DNA of 64,000 nucleotides from CAKZNE01 sp002695025 (GCA_913043285.1 CAJWML010000001.1:434001-498000), one strand, 5' to 3'; counted from the first letter of the stretch, positions 51,473-60,697 are shown. A program made the numbers and translations. The notes: generated by a model not told the origin, from the letters alone.

Positions 51473-51881
51473 ATGAGGAAGGTCGTTATTTTTTGCAGCC
51501 GTTATTCTTTGTGCCCTCAGCTGTAGGACACAGCAATACACTCAATCGGATTCGGGCTTGAAATATATAGTGCTGAAAAAAGGGAAAGGCGAAGCGGCTC
51601 AATTGGGAAGTGAAGTCCTGATCCACGAAAAGATGAGTTATCCGAATGACTCTTTGCTGTTTTCATCTTACGACCTGCCAGGCCCGGTTAAATTCATGGT
51701 AGGAGCAAATCAAGTTATAGCGGGTGTTGATGAAGGGGTACGGGGCATGAAAAAAGGGGAAATACGAAAACTTATAGTTCCACCATCCCTAAGTAAGCGA
51801 TCGGGAAATCAAACATTCCCGCAGCCCGATTCTACATTAGTTTATGAAATTGAATTGATCGATATTCTCTCTAACAACTAG
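51473..51881 (+). pseudogene. FKBP-type peptidyl-prolyl isomerase lipoprotein, frameshifted
   Basis: The body from ~51543 encodes an FKBP domain: GLKYIVLKKGKGEAAQLGSE, then FMVGANQVIAGVDEGVRGMK and LIVPPS, ending VYEIELIDIL. Upstream, the same frame reads AVILCALSC, a lipobox, but the matching start ATG (51473, MRKVVIF) is in another frame. Removing one T from the T6 run at 51489-51494 joins the two into MRKVVIFAAVILCALSC. This is a one-base frameshift by sequencing error, phase variation or decay. If intact, it would be a periplasmic folding catalyst on a lipid anchor. The propeller gene follows 3 bases later. Confidence 0.75.
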
Positions 51882-51884
51882 CAC

Positions 51885-52922
51885 ATGGTATTTTCAGCAC
51901 CCATCCGACTTTTGGCTTCATTGGCCCTCATTACCTTATATGCCTGTAACGGGCAAACCCAAAGCAACCCTAAACCTGCCCCGGACAGCGAAATCCTATT
52001 GACCCACCATCCCGTTCAGGAAACGGATGGCGTGGTCTACTTTTCGTACGACCAGGGATTGACATGGGAAAATAAAAGCGAGGGTTTGCCTTCAACAACT
52101 TCTATTGGCCTGGGCGGGATCGCTGTTTCGGGAAACCAACTGGCACTGATCTCAAAAGACAGCGGCCTTTACTATTTTAAATCCCAGGAAGATAAGTGGG
52201 TTCCCATCTCCACCAGCAAACAATTGCTTGAAGGTAATGTGGGAGCTTTACTATTCTACCATGATCGCCTGTACGCAGGCACACAAACAAAGGGCGTTTT
52301 TTACTCTGAGGACAATGGCCACACCTGGGCCACTCTAAATACCGGCCTGGATAACGTGACCATCCGAAAATTCGCTAAAATTGAAGACAGGCTTTATGTA
52401 GCCACCAATTCAGGGCTTTATTCTTACAATGATACATCTGGCCGCTGGGAGTTAGAATACGGTAACGGCTCTCTTCAAGTGAATGGCCTAACGGTTTTTG
52501 ATGGCCGCATTTATATGGCTACCAGTCAAGGAGGCTTTGCCTCACCCATTGGGGAAAAGGACTGGAAACCAATCTTTTCAAAGGGTGCATTGCACAACAT
52601 CAGTTCAGACGACCAGGCGGTTTCTGCCATGGCCTATAATGAACTCTTTTCGTCTTATGACCAAGGGCAGACCTGGCAAAATATCCAAGGTGGCCTGCCC
52701 TCCCAGCTTTACACATTCAACGTAGTGAACGTGAACCACACCCTTTTAGCGGGGCAATGGGACGGTATTTACCGAAAAGACAGCGAAAGCGGGAGTTGGA
52801 AACTTTCAAGTACCGGATTACCGGAGAAATTAGCCATTGCCAATATGCAGGTGTATGACAACATTATTGTGGTTACAGGCAACGAACGAAAACTACGGGA
52901 TAAGATGACAACGGGTAAATAG
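51885..52922 (+). CDS. propeller lipoprotein (BNR/Asp-box type)
   Basis: The 345-residue protein has a lipoprotein signal (LASLALITLYACNGQ, lipid on C21) and a beta-propeller with Asp-box-like turns: SYDQGLTWENK, SEDNGHTWATL, SYDQGQTWQNI. Such domains are structural or binding modules. There is no T9SS domain. It lies 3 bases after the FKBP gene and is probably cotranscribed. Sialidase activity cannot be inferred. Confidence 0.8.
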   Translation: MVFSAPIRLLASLALITLYACNGQTQSNPKPAPDSEILLTHHPVQETDGVVYFSYDQGLTWENKSEGLPSTTSIGLGGIAVSGNQLALISKDSGLYYFKSQEDKWVPISTSKQLLEGNVGALLFYHDRLYAGTQTKGVFYSEDNGHTWATLNTGLDNVTIRKFAKIEDRLYVATNSGLYSYNDTSGRWELEYGNGSLQVNGLTVFDGRIYMATSQGGFASPIGEKDWKPIFSKGALHNISSDDQAVSAMAYNELFSSYDQGQTWQNIQGGLPSQLYTFNVVNVNHTLLAGQWDGIYRKDSESGSWKLSSTGLPEKLAIANMQVYDNIIVVTGNERKLRDKMTTGK

Positions 52923-53104
52923 GCCACAGAGCACATTGGATAAGTGCAGGAATTGGAGTACTAAGACATCATCCTGATGATTACCCACAAGCTGACTACC
53001 AAACAAAGCCAAACTATTAACACTCTCCGTGAGTAACTTCCCCCTAAACCTACTTTCCAAAAAAGCGTTAAAAACCTAGTTTTACTGCCCCTTTACCCTA
53101 TTGT

Positions 53105-53572
53105 ATGATCATTAAGAACCTCCTCATATCCATCAGTACGTGTTTTGCCTTTGCCATCCTGGGTACCCTGTTTACCGGAGATGCCCTGCAGGAGTGGTTC
53201 CCGTACCTGGAGCAACCCTCGTTTGCCCTTTCTGTTTCCGGCTGGTTACTGGTGGGAACGCTCTATTACATTATGGCTATTGCCATTCTTTTTCGCCTGG
53301 TGAGTGCCCCGGACAGCCCTGAACGGAAAAAGCTGATACAATGGACCCTGGCCATGTTAGCGGGCAATGAACTCTGGAATTTCCTCTTTTTCGGTTTGGA
53401 GAGCACCCTGGCGGGATTCATCGGGCTGATCCCCTTTGCTGCCGTGGTAGTGTGGTTCTTTATCCAGCTCCGTGCCTATGACCGCCTCTCTTCCTGGATA
53501 CTGTTGCCCTATTTGCTGTGGCTGGTGTATGACCTGGTATGGGCGTACAGCTTATGGAGGTTGAATTCCTGA
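53105..53572 (+). CDS. TspO/MBR-family membrane protein
   Basis: The 155-residue protein has five predicted membrane helices. Landmarks are WLLVGTLYYIMAIAILF (~48-64), GNELWNFLFFGLEST (~91-105) and LLPYLLWLVYDLVWAYSLWR (~133-152), matching the TspO fold where the C-terminal WxxWxxN-like segment ends in WRLN. TspO proteins bind porphyrins, sterols or related ligands and are sometimes linked to stress. It stands alone. Divergence from canonical TspO is clear, so ligand identity is open. Confidence 0.75.
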   Translation: MIIKNLLISISTCFAFAILGTLFTGDALQEWFPYLEQPSFALSVSGWLLVGTLYYIMAIAILFRLVSAPDSPERKKLIQWTLAMLAGNELWNFLFFGLESTLAGFIGLIPFAAVVVWFFIQLRAYDRLSSWILLPYLLWLVYDLVWAYSLWRLNS

Positions 53573-53784
53573 GGTTAGGGAATGGGAAGCCCGGTCGGTA
53601 TTCCTAAGAAGAATAAGGCACCAGGCCCGATCAAGCTGTAGAAATACCTATTTTTAATACGGTGAAAGCACCCCGTAACTTAAACCTGTACCTCGTGGAG
53701 GAATACAGCATCAGGAACTCTGATGCCGGGGAACCGCTGGAAGAAATAGAGGAGTACCCGGAAATTTATCAAAAATGCCACCAG

Positions 53785-54267
53785 ATGAACAGCCGAGACA
53801 GCATGAAAAACTATACGGAGGAAGAAATCAGTTCCCTGATCAACCGCTTTGAGAAACGGGAATTACCCAAAGTGGAATGGACGCACGAGGCACACTTGGT
53901 GGTAGCCATCTGGTATTGCTCCAAACATCCTTTGGAAGAGGCTTTACCGCTTGCGCGAAGGAATATTACCGCACACAATGCATCGGTGGGCACACCCAAC
54001 ACGGATACGGAGGGCTACCATGAAACCATTACCCGCTTTTGGTTGCTGGTGGCGCAACACTTCCTGAAAAGCCATGGAGACCTTTCTATAGCGGAACGCT
54101 GTAATGCTTTTATCCGTTCCGAATACGGGCACAGTAAACTGCCCCTAGAGTTTTACCGCCCGGAGTTCCTCTTTACCCCTGAGGCACGGCACCACTGGCA
54201 GGAGCCGGATATCCGGCCCTTAAACAGTTTATTAAAAGCCTTTGGAGGTGCAACCGCCCGGGATTAG
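53785..54267 (+). CDS. conserved hypothetical protein
   Basis: The start is uncertain: GTG at 53662, ATG at 53785 (MNSRDSMKN) or ATG at 53803 (MKNYTEEEI); the last two give a ~155-160-residue protein with the conserved body. The body has WTHEAHLVVAIWYC, VGTPNTDTEGYHETITRFW and the aromatic C-terminal part LEFYRPEFLFTPEARHHW. Conserved His, Glu and Asp suggest a metal or small-molecule site, but I know no function. It starts upstream of the DUF2071 gene, 11 bases apart, likely one operon. Confidence 0.65.
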   Translation: MNSRDSMKNYTEEEISSLINRFEKRELPKVEWTHEAHLVVAIWYCSKHPLEEALPLARRNITAHNASVGTPNTDTEGYHETITRFWLLVAQHFLKSHGDLSIAERCNAFIRSEYGHSKLPLEFYRPEFLFTPEARHHWQEPDIRPLNSLLKAFGGATARD

Positions 54268-54278
54268 CCCCTCTTTTT

Positions 54279-55007
54279 ATGAAGACCCGTGAAATACTAA
54301 ACCAAAAGGATCACCGCCCGTGGGCCCTGCCCACCGGAAAATGGAAATACTACCAGGAATGGAATGAGGCGATATTCCTGCATTGGCGTGTAGAGGAGGC
54401 CATTCTGCGTAAAATGGTACCTGATGAACTTGAGATTGACCGTTTCGAAGGTGAGGCCTGGGTATCAGCGGTAGCCTTCAGCATGAAAAACGTTCGTCCG
54501 CGCAAGCTGCCTGCCTTTCCTCCACTTTCGGATTTTGACGAGATCAACATCCGGACCTACGTGCGGTGTAACCACAAGCCGGGCGTATATTTCCTGAGCA
54601 TTGAGGCGGGCAGTAAAGCCGCTTGCAGTATAGCGAAAACACTTTCAGGTCTGCCCTATCAGCATGCTGAAATAAACCGAAAAGAAGGGCAGTACATTTC
54701 TTTGAACAGGGCCAAGGCCAATGAGTTTAAAGTGTGTTATACCAGGGGCAGTAGTGTGCCATCCAAAATGGAGCGTGACTGCTGGCTCACCGAAAAATAC
54801 GCGCTCTTCCAGGAGCAGGGAAATCGTATCAACGCTTACGACATACACCATGTAGAGTGGCCACTAACGGAAATAACCATCCGGGAGTTGCACATTGACT
54901 ACCCCGCTCTCCAAGGGCTGATCCACGGAAAGCCCGATACAGTCCATTACTCCAGCGGAGTGCAGGTACTGGCATGGCCAAGAACGGTGGCAGGTTTTAT
55001 TCCTTGA
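54279..55007 (+). CDS. DUF2071-family protein
   Basis: The 242-residue protein contains the family pattern FLHWRVEEAILRKMVPDELE near the start, WVSAVAFSMKNVRPRKLP (~61-78), the EINIRTYVRC block and a C-terminal YSSGVQVLAWP. DUF2071 proteins are soluble and of unknown function. It lies 11 bases after the hypothetical gene. Its stop overlaps the convergent T9SS gene by 11 bases. Confidence 0.85.
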   Translation: MKTREILNQKDHRPWALPTGKWKYYQEWNEAIFLHWRVEEAILRKMVPDELEIDRFEGEAWVSAVAFSMKNVRPRKLPAFPPLSDFDEINIRTYVRCNHKPGVYFLSIEAGSKAACSIAKTLSGLPYQHAEINRKEGQYISLNRAKANEFKVCYTRGSSVPSKMERDCWLTEKYALFQEQGNRINAYDIHHVEWPLTEITIRELHIDYPALQGLIHGKPDTVHYSSGVQVLAWPRTVAGFIP

Positions 55008-56463
55008 TCAGCCTTAAGGCCTGGTTTTGAACCCCTTCTTCCATCTGCAGGTAATAGACCCCTGCCGCCCATGAGCCGGTATTTATTCGTGTGCGGGTAG
55101 TGCCGGAAGCGATCTTCTCACGGTATACCAGGCGGCCCATACTGCTGTATATATGAATCACTGCTTCTCCTACAGGATCATTCCATTCCAGCACAAAATG
55201 ATCACGGGTAGGGTTAGGAAATACATTTAGCTCAGAATCAGGATCCACTTCCGGCACACCTACCTTGGAACAGTTTGCCGTATTGCAACCGTATTGATCC
55301 AGCCTGAGCAACCAGGTAAACGGTGCCTGGTTAAAGTCTTCCATGAATACTCCTCCCATAACCAAACCTGAATCCGCAGTTTGAACGATGCTGAAAGCCC
55401 AGCTTTGTTTTTGCGGACTGTTATGGAAGTATTCTCTTTGCCATACGGGATCACCATTTTCGGTAAACTTGATCAGGTAGGTCGTCCAGTCATCATTGGC
55501 ATTGTGCGTTAAACCCCCCATCACAAAATTCTGATCATAGGTACGTGTAAAAGCTGACTTACTCACAAAATTCATTACCGGTCCCAGTCTTTTTTGGGTT
55601 AACAGTTGCCCGTTGGGGTCAATGGTTCCATATATATGCACCATAGGATCGTAATTGGACGTGCGGTTATTGGTATCCATTCTCTCCGCAGCCAGAAAAA
55701 TATAATTCCCATTACTTTGTTTTTCTAAAGAGGGTGTCACTATTTCTCCGTTAGGAGTTTTAATTTCCGTTATCCACTGCGGGTTCCCGGAAAGATCGGT
55801 TTTAAGCACCAGGCCTTTGCCCCTGAACTGCCCATTGTAATACCACACCGAAAACCCAAAGGCATAGCCGGTGGGTTCCACCCAGATGTGTGGTTCAAAG
55901 TACTTCCTTCCCGGTACCGGGTCCGGCTCCTCATAGACCCGCTCCCAGAGTACGTTAAAACTGGTATCCACGCGGGCATAAAAAATCTTGGTTTCATTTT
56001 GAGGGGAGCTGGAATTGCTTACCGTCCCACTCATTATAAAAGTACTGTCGCTATCCGCCTTGATACTAAAAGGTGAGGTGGTAAGGTAGCCGCTGCAAGA
56101 GTAGCTTTTCATTTGTACTACAGCCCCCTTATTATCGTATTTCATCAACAAGCCAACCTTGTAGCCAAAAGATGAATAGCCATGTATAAAGCGTTGGCCC
56201 GGTAAGGCTATAAGACCATAGCCGGTTATGATGGGTTTAGGTAATATATTATGAAAGACCGAATCCACCGGATTTCCCTGAAGATCGTATTCACGGAAAA
56301 TAACATTGTCCATGGTTACATAGCCTGAGTCCAGACCTACCAACTCAACCGGACCCCAGTCAGGCGAGGCTCCGGGGTAAATCCTGTTGAAGTAATTCTG
56401 GGAAAACAGTGCCGGTCCGCAAAAAAGCAGTAAATGTAAAAGGTATACAGGTTTAAGGTTCAT
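54997..56463 (-). CDS. T9SS-sorted secreted protein
   Basis: The 488-residue protein has a signal peptide (residues 1-21, ending ALFSQ), a beta-propeller-like body (~22-395) with repeated GDPVWQREY / NPQWITEIK and GLVMGGVF-like strands, and a T9SS sorting domain (~410-488; NVFPNPTRDHFVLEWNDP ... QALRLIKE). The body resembles SBBP-type repeats at low level. Surface or secreted location is well supported; the ligand is unknown. It converges on the DUF2071 gene with an 11-base overlap. Confidence 0.85.
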   Translation of the reverse strand: MNLKPVYLLHLLLFCGPALFSQNYFNRIYPGASPDWGPVELVGLDSGYVTMDNVIFREYDLQGNPVDSVFHNILPKPIITGYGLIALPGQRFIHGYSSFGYKVGLLMKYDNKGAVVQMKSYSCSGYLTTSPFSIKADSDSTFIMSGTVSNSSSPQNETKIFYARVDTSFNVLWERVYEEPDPVPGRKYFEPHIWVEPTGYAFGFSVWYYNGQFRGKGLVLKTDLSGNPQWITEIKTPNGEIVTPSLEKQSNGNYIFLAAERMDTNNRTSNYDPMVHIYGTIDPNGQLLTQKRLGPVMNFVSKSAFTRTYDQNFVMGGLTHNANDDWTTYLIKFTENGDPVWQREYFHNSPQKQSWAFSIVQTADSGLVMGGVFMEDFNQAPFTWLLRLDQYGCNTANCSKVGVPEVDPDSELNVFPNPTRDHFVLEWNDPVGEAVIHIYSSMGRLVYREKIASGTTRTRINTGSWAAGVYYLQMEEGVQNQALRLIKE

Positions 56464-56592
56464 AAGCAGGCCTTTATGTTAGGTATTTTCGGGAGCAAGT
56501 TACTCTTTCGCTTCTGTTCTGCTGTTTGACACTTTGCCAAACCTTCCTGTGAATTTGTTAAGATCATCGATCTTTTATTAAAAGCCAGGGCT

Positions 56593-57252
56593 CTACTGGT
56601 AAAACTCGCTTACCTCGGCAAGCGCTTTTCGTTTCAGGTCCGGAACGCAGGCATCAGAAGCCGGGTAACCCACTGGCAGCAACAAAAAGGGCTTTTCATT
56701 GGCCGGCCGCTCCAGGATATCGGCCAGGAAATTCATAGGACTGGGTGTATGGGTAAGCGTTACCAGTCCGGCCTGGTGAATAGCCGCAATCAGGAAACCG
56801 CAGGCAATGCCCACCGACTCCTGTACGTAGTAATTCTTGCTTTTTCCCTCCCCTTCGTTGTTGTACGATTTCTTAAAGACCACGATCAGCCAGGGCGCAA
56901 TTTCCAGGAAAGGTTTATGCCAGTCCGTACCGATGGGGGCCAGATCATCCAGCCACTCCTGTGTAGCCCGGCCGTGGTAGAATTCGTATTCCTCTTTTTC
57001 AGCAGCTTCGCGGATTTTCTTTTTCAAAATAGGGTTGGAAACCGCCACAAAGGTCCAGGGCTGCTTATGAGCGCCACTAGGCGCGGTGGAAGCGATGCGG
57101 ATCAATTGCTCCACCTCTTCACGCGGAACCGCTTTGTCGCTGAAATCGCGCACCGATCTGCGCTGGTCCATGTCCTGGTACCAATTATTCAGGGTTGAAA
57201 GCGGGTCGTCTACTTTGCGGGCGTTGTAGGAGATAAAACCAGGTTCTGGCAT
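56593..57252 (-). CDS. iodotyrosine-dehalogenase-like flavoprotein (nitroreductase superfamily)
   Basis: The 219-residue FMN protein matches animal iodotyrosine deiodinase more closely than generic nitroreductases: RRSVRDFSDK, TAPSGAHKQPWTFVAVSNP-type blocks, APWLIVVFKK, GLVTLTHTPSPMN and LLPVGYPASDACVPDLKRK. The three residues that hold the zwitterion of the iodotyrosine substrate in the human enzyme (E157, Y161, K182) align with E88, Y92 and K113, with matching spacing. Reductive dehalogenation of halotyrosines is therefore a good prediction. It lacks the N-terminal membrane anchor of the animal enzyme. Single-gene unit. Confidence 0.88.
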   Translation of the reverse strand: MPEPGFISYNARKVDDPLSTLNNWYQDMDQRRSVRDFSDKAVPREEVEQLIRIASTAPSGAHKQPWTFVAVSNPILKKKIREAAEKEEYEFYHGRATQEWLDDLAPIGTDWHKPFLEIAPWLIVVFKKSYNNEGEGKSKNYYVQESVGIACGFLIAAIHQAGLVTLTHTPSPMNFLADILERPANEKPFLLLPVGYPASDACVPDLKRKALAEVSEFYQ

Positions 57253-57321
57253 GGCTTTAAAGTTTGGTTTAAAGCGGAAAGGTAGCAGATTTAAGCCCTC
57301 CCGGTTCCACAGCTCATTTTA

Positions 57322-57329
57322 TATCTTTG
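57322..57329 (+). promoter_or_regulatory. Bacteroidota -7 promoter box (TATCTTTG)
   Basis: TATCTTTG matches TAnnTTTG exactly and lies 16 bases before the ATG at 57346. No TTTG at the proper -33 distance. Confidence 0.5.
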
Positions 57330-57345
57330 TCCAAACCACTATCCT

Positions 57346-58071
57346 ATGAGAAGCCTTATTTTACTATTCCCTTTACTGGCGCTCCTTTCCTGCGGTAAAT
57401 CCAGTAACGGACCGGGCAAACCGGTAGGTGAAAAACCGACTATTGTAGTGGTTTCGCCTCTCGTAAATGTAGATTATGCCGATTCTGTAAGCGTGGAGGT
57501 ACGCTTTTCCGATGACCGGGGCCTGAAGGCGGCCTACATTACCCTCAGCACCAGTTCCGGCACTACCTATTACAGCGGACAAAAAAGCCTTTCCGGCACT
57601 GCGGACACCCTGGAATTTAAAGCTCCAGTAGCCGTAGGTTTTGATTATACCGGCAGCAATCTTATAGATGTGCAATGTGCCGATACAGATGAAAATGTGC
57701 ATTCCGTACAGGAAGTCTTTGTGGTGAAGGACCGGGTGAAGCCCCAGGCAATCTTTACCTTGTTTTCCACCAGCGTGAACTCCGGCCCAAACGGGCTTAT
57801 TGAAGCGAATTTTACCCTTACGGATAAGCTCGGTCTTTCCGAATATACGGCTACACTTTGGGAACTGAACGCCCAGGAAGAGCCGGAAACAGAATGGAAA
57901 AAGTTTAGCAAAACCGGCCTCAACGGAGTGAAGAGTTTTAACGCTTCTCATAACTTCCTGAGCACTTCTTCCGGATATCCTGCGGGAAGCAAATACCAGC
58001 TTATTGTGACGGTTAGTGATATTTCCGGCAATATAGCCGAATACCGCTCCGAAACGGGCACGGTAAACTAA
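57346..58071 (+). CDS. lipoprotein with Ig-like repeats
   Basis: The 241-residue protein has a lipoprotein signal with lipobox LLSCGKSS (lipid on C16) and two Ig/fibronectin-like beta domains: PTIVVVSPLVNVDYADSVSV (~31-50) to HSVQEVFVVKD, then a second domain to the C-terminus ending in VSDISGNIAEYRSE. The shape is like DUF4625-type lipoproteins of Bacteroidota. No enzyme motif. Its stop shares CTAA with the convergent AsmA-like gene. Confidence 0.75.
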   Translation: MRSLILLFPLLALLSCGKSSNGPGKPVGEKPTIVVVSPLVNVDYADSVSVEVRFSDDRGLKAAYITLSTSSGTTYYSGQKSLSGTADTLEFKAPVAVGFDYTGSNLIDVQCADTDENVHSVQEVFVVKDRVKPQAIFTLFSTSVNSGPNGLIEANFTLTDKLGLSEYTATLWELNAQEEPETEWKKFSKTGLNGVKSFNASHNFLSTSSGYPAGSKYQLIVTVSDISGNIAEYRSETGTVN

Positions 58072-59633
58072 GAGCCATCTTTATTCTTGTGGAAACGGAT
58101 GAGGACGTCCTTCAGGCCGGTTTCCATGGATTTCCACCAATAATTCACCACCGGCCTGCGTAGATCTCGTTCGTAATAAATAAGACCGTTATCATCACTG
58201 AAATCATTGTTGGTATTTACCAGGGCCAGGTTACCCAGACCTTCGGCTATCTTTTCAAAGAAATTGCGTTCCTCATCATTGGCCGGTATGGCAATTTTAA
58301 GGTCGTGGTAGGCAATGTTCATGTCTCCCTTGCACGTATAATCATTCCCATACATGGACACCCTGATCTCGCGACAATCACCGGATTTGATGTAGATGCC
58401 CGTCATGGGTAAAAGAATAGGATTAAAACGAGCCATATTGACGGCCCCCATAGTGGCTTCCACCTTAAAGTCATGGCTAGGTTTACCCTTATAAAAATGA
58501 GCGTTCAGGGTGGTTTTGGCTTCCTTCATAAAACGGATACTGGCCTTCATATCCATATCCGAGCTTACGGTATCGCCCCTATTACTAAGTGGGAAAATAC
58601 TAAGCTCCAGTTCATCGCCCTCCAGAAAGGCCAACTCTTCCTGCTTATCCACCCTTTCATGATAGATCAGTTTCCCTCTCTTCAGTACCAGGGAGTCCAC
58701 ATCTATGGCTAAAGGAGCTTTGGCCAACAACTCCGAGGGCAGTTTTACACGACCGGGCCTGCGCTCTTTTCGGGTATCCTGATAGATATCGATCAAGGTA
58801 CTGTCAATGAGCAATACGCGGGCAAAAATGCCTTCATTGACTCTTGCCACATCAATCCCTTCCATCTGAATGAGATCGGCCGAAATATCCGGTTGAACTT
58901 TCATGTAGGTATATTTTTCATAGAACCCGGACCTGCTCAGGCCGGGTTTCATACGAAAGCCACGCATGTTCAAAACACTATCGGCTGAGTCAAAATGAAG
59001 GCTTTGATACGAAAAATTATAGTCGCGCATTACATTCCGGAAGTCGCCATTCTCAGAGTGCATCCTTAGTCTTCCTAACTGCCAGCGCAGGCTGTCTTTA
59101 TTATTGAGCCATAAGCTATCTATTTCCAGGGCCACGCTCAGTCCAATGGATGAAGAATCGCGCTCCAGGCCCAGATCCAATTGCTCTATCCGCAGTTTCT
59201 CCAGTAATAGCTTGTGGCGTTCCGGCTTGCCGGATGAAGAAGGGTCTTGACGTTTTTTTTGCTTCTGGCGGGGACTGATATTCCATTGGATGGCGCCTTC
59301 ACCCACTTCCAGTAACTCCAGCCTGAGGTCCTTGCCCTGCAGTGCTCCCAGCCAGTTAAGCCCCTTTGCCCGGGCCACTTCCAGCTTTCCACGCCAGCTG
59401 ATCATCAGCGTGTCTGCAGGCTGGTGCAGGTCAAAATCGAGGTCCCGAAGCTCCAGGCCCAGGGGAAAGTAGGTGACGTTCACCTGACCGATAGCCAGTG
59501 TATCCGAAGGGTAATATTGCACCGACCTCTGTAGGGAAGAGCGTATAAAAGAACCGGCAAACAGCTCCAGGGCCAGCCATAGCAAGCCTATGAAAACAAC
59601 GATGCCGATCAGTAATTTGTAGCGTTTCTTCAA
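58068..59633 (-). CDS. AsmA/DUF748-like membrane-anchored protein
   Basis: The 521-residue protein has one N-terminal membrane helix (LLIGIVVFIGLLWLALELF, ~8-26) followed by a long periplasmic part with alternating short strands (INV.YFPLGLELRDLDFDL, ~50-70) in the pattern of AsmA-like or DUF748-like proteins. These relatives form extended grooves for lipid movement between the membranes. No catalytic residue is visible. It starts 64 bases from gpsA, whose product makes the glycerol-3-phosphate backbone of phospholipids, which fits a link to lipid handling. The family assignment is by architecture. Confidence 0.65.
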   Translation of the reverse strand: MKKRYKLLIGIVVFIGLLWLALELFAGSFIRSSLQRSVQYYPSDTLAIGQVNVTYFPLGLELRDLDFDLHQPADTLMISWRGKLEVARAKGLNWLGALQGKDLRLELLEVGEGAIQWNISPRQKQKKRQDPSSSGKPERHKLLLEKLRIEQLDLGLERDSSSIGLSVALEIDSLWLNNKDSLRWQLGRLRMHSENGDFRNVMRDYNFSYQSLHFDSADSVLNMRGFRMKPGLSRSGFYEKYTYMKVQPDISADLIQMEGIDVARVNEGIFARVLLIDSTLIDIYQDTRKERRPGRVKLPSELLAKAPLAIDVDSLVLKRGKLIYHERVDKQEELAFLEGDELELSIFPLSNRGDTVSSDMDMKASIRFMKEAKTTLNAHFYKGKPSHDFKVEATMGAVNMARFNPILLPMTGIYIKSGDCREIRVSMYGNDYTCKGDMNIAYHDLKIAIPANDEERNFFEKIAEGLGNLALVNTNNDFSDDNGLIYYERDLRRPVVNYWWKSMETGLKDVLIRFHKNKDGS

Positions 59634-59697
59634 AATATCCTTTCACGGACTAACCGCTTGGCTGCGTAAAAGTTGAGAAGTGAAGCTTACAGGCGAC

Positions 59698-60681
59698 TCA
59701 ATCCATTTTCTCGGCCAGCCTTTTCATCACCTTTTTAGGGGACCGCCCATCGTACAGGATCTTGTACACGGCATTGGCAATGGGCATTTTAAGTTCATGC
59801 GCTTTGCGTACCTGCCGGATCAATTTGGTGGCATAATAGCCTTCCGCCACCATGTTCATTTCCAACATGGCGGAACGTATGGTGTAGCCTTTACCGATCA
59901 TATTGCCGAACATACGGTTACGGCTGAATTGTGAATAGGCGGTTACCAGCAGGTCGCCCAGGTAAGCTGAATCATTGATATCCCGTTTGATGGGGTGAAC
60001 CGACTTAATAAATTTCTTCATTTCGCGGATGGCGTTGCTCACCAGTACCGCCTGAAAGTTATCTCCGTAACCCAGGCCGTGACATATTCCTGCGGCCAAA
60101 GCATAAATATTTTTGAGTACGGCTGCGTATTCTGTACCGTAAATATCGTCTGAGATGGTGGTCTTGATAAAATCACACTGCATCTGGCCCGCCAACTCAC
60201 TGGCAATGGCTTCGTTATCGCTGGCCAGGGTCAGGTATGAAAGGCGTTCCAGGGCAACTTCCTCAGCGTGGCAAGGGCCGGTGATCACTCCGATGTGTTC
60301 CAGGGGTACCTGGTACAACTGGTTGAAGAACTCCCCAACAATCAGGTTTTCATCCGGCACGATCCCTTTGATGGCACTGAACACTTTTTTACCGGACAAG
60401 GACACACTAAGGGTTTCCAGGGCTTGTTTTAAAAACGCGGAGGGGACGGCAAATATCAGGTAATCCGATTCCTCTACAATATGGTTCAGGTCCGTGGAGA
60501 TGTCAATCTTTTCCGTCATCAGCTCCACAGAGCTGAGGTAGTTGGGATTGTGATGATACCGTTTGATGTAGTCCACGCTTTCCTGGTTACGCATCCACCA
60601 GCCCACGTAGTCATTGTTTTCCGTCAGTATCTTTACAATGGCCGTAGCCCAGCTTCCTCCTCCAATTACCGATACATTCAT
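59698..60681 (-). CDS. gpsA: NAD(P)-dependent glycerol-3-phosphate dehydrogenase
   Basis: The 327-residue cytoplasmic enzyme reduces dihydroxyacetone phosphate to sn-glycerol-3-phosphate for phospholipid synthesis. The N-terminal Rossmann motif is VIGGGSWATAI. TGPCHAEEVA (Ser replaced by Cys in the usual GPSHAEE) and the catalytic-lysine region EYAAVLKNIYALAAGICHGL follow. The C-terminal helical domain has the conserved NRMFGNMIGKG. It is adjacent to the M28 peptidase gene (16 bases) and upstream of the AsmA-like gene. Confidence 0.94.
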   Translation of the reverse strand: MNVSVIGGGSWATAIVKILTENNDYVGWWMRNQESVDYIKRYHHNPNYLSSVELMTEKIDISTDLNHIVEESDYLIFAVPSAFLKQALETLSVSLSGKKVFSAIKGIVPDENLIVGEFFNQLYQVPLEHIGVITGPCHAEEVALERLSYLTLASDNEAIASELAGQMQCDFIKTTISDDIYGTEYAAVLKNIYALAAGICHGLGYGDNFQAVLVSNAIREMKKFIKSVHPIKRDINDSAYLGDLLVTAYSQFSRNRMFGNMIGKGYTIRSAMLEMNMVAEGYYATKLIRQVRKAHELKMPIANAVYKILYDGRSPKKVMKRLAEKMD

Positions 60682-60697
60682 TCTTTAGCAGATTGTG

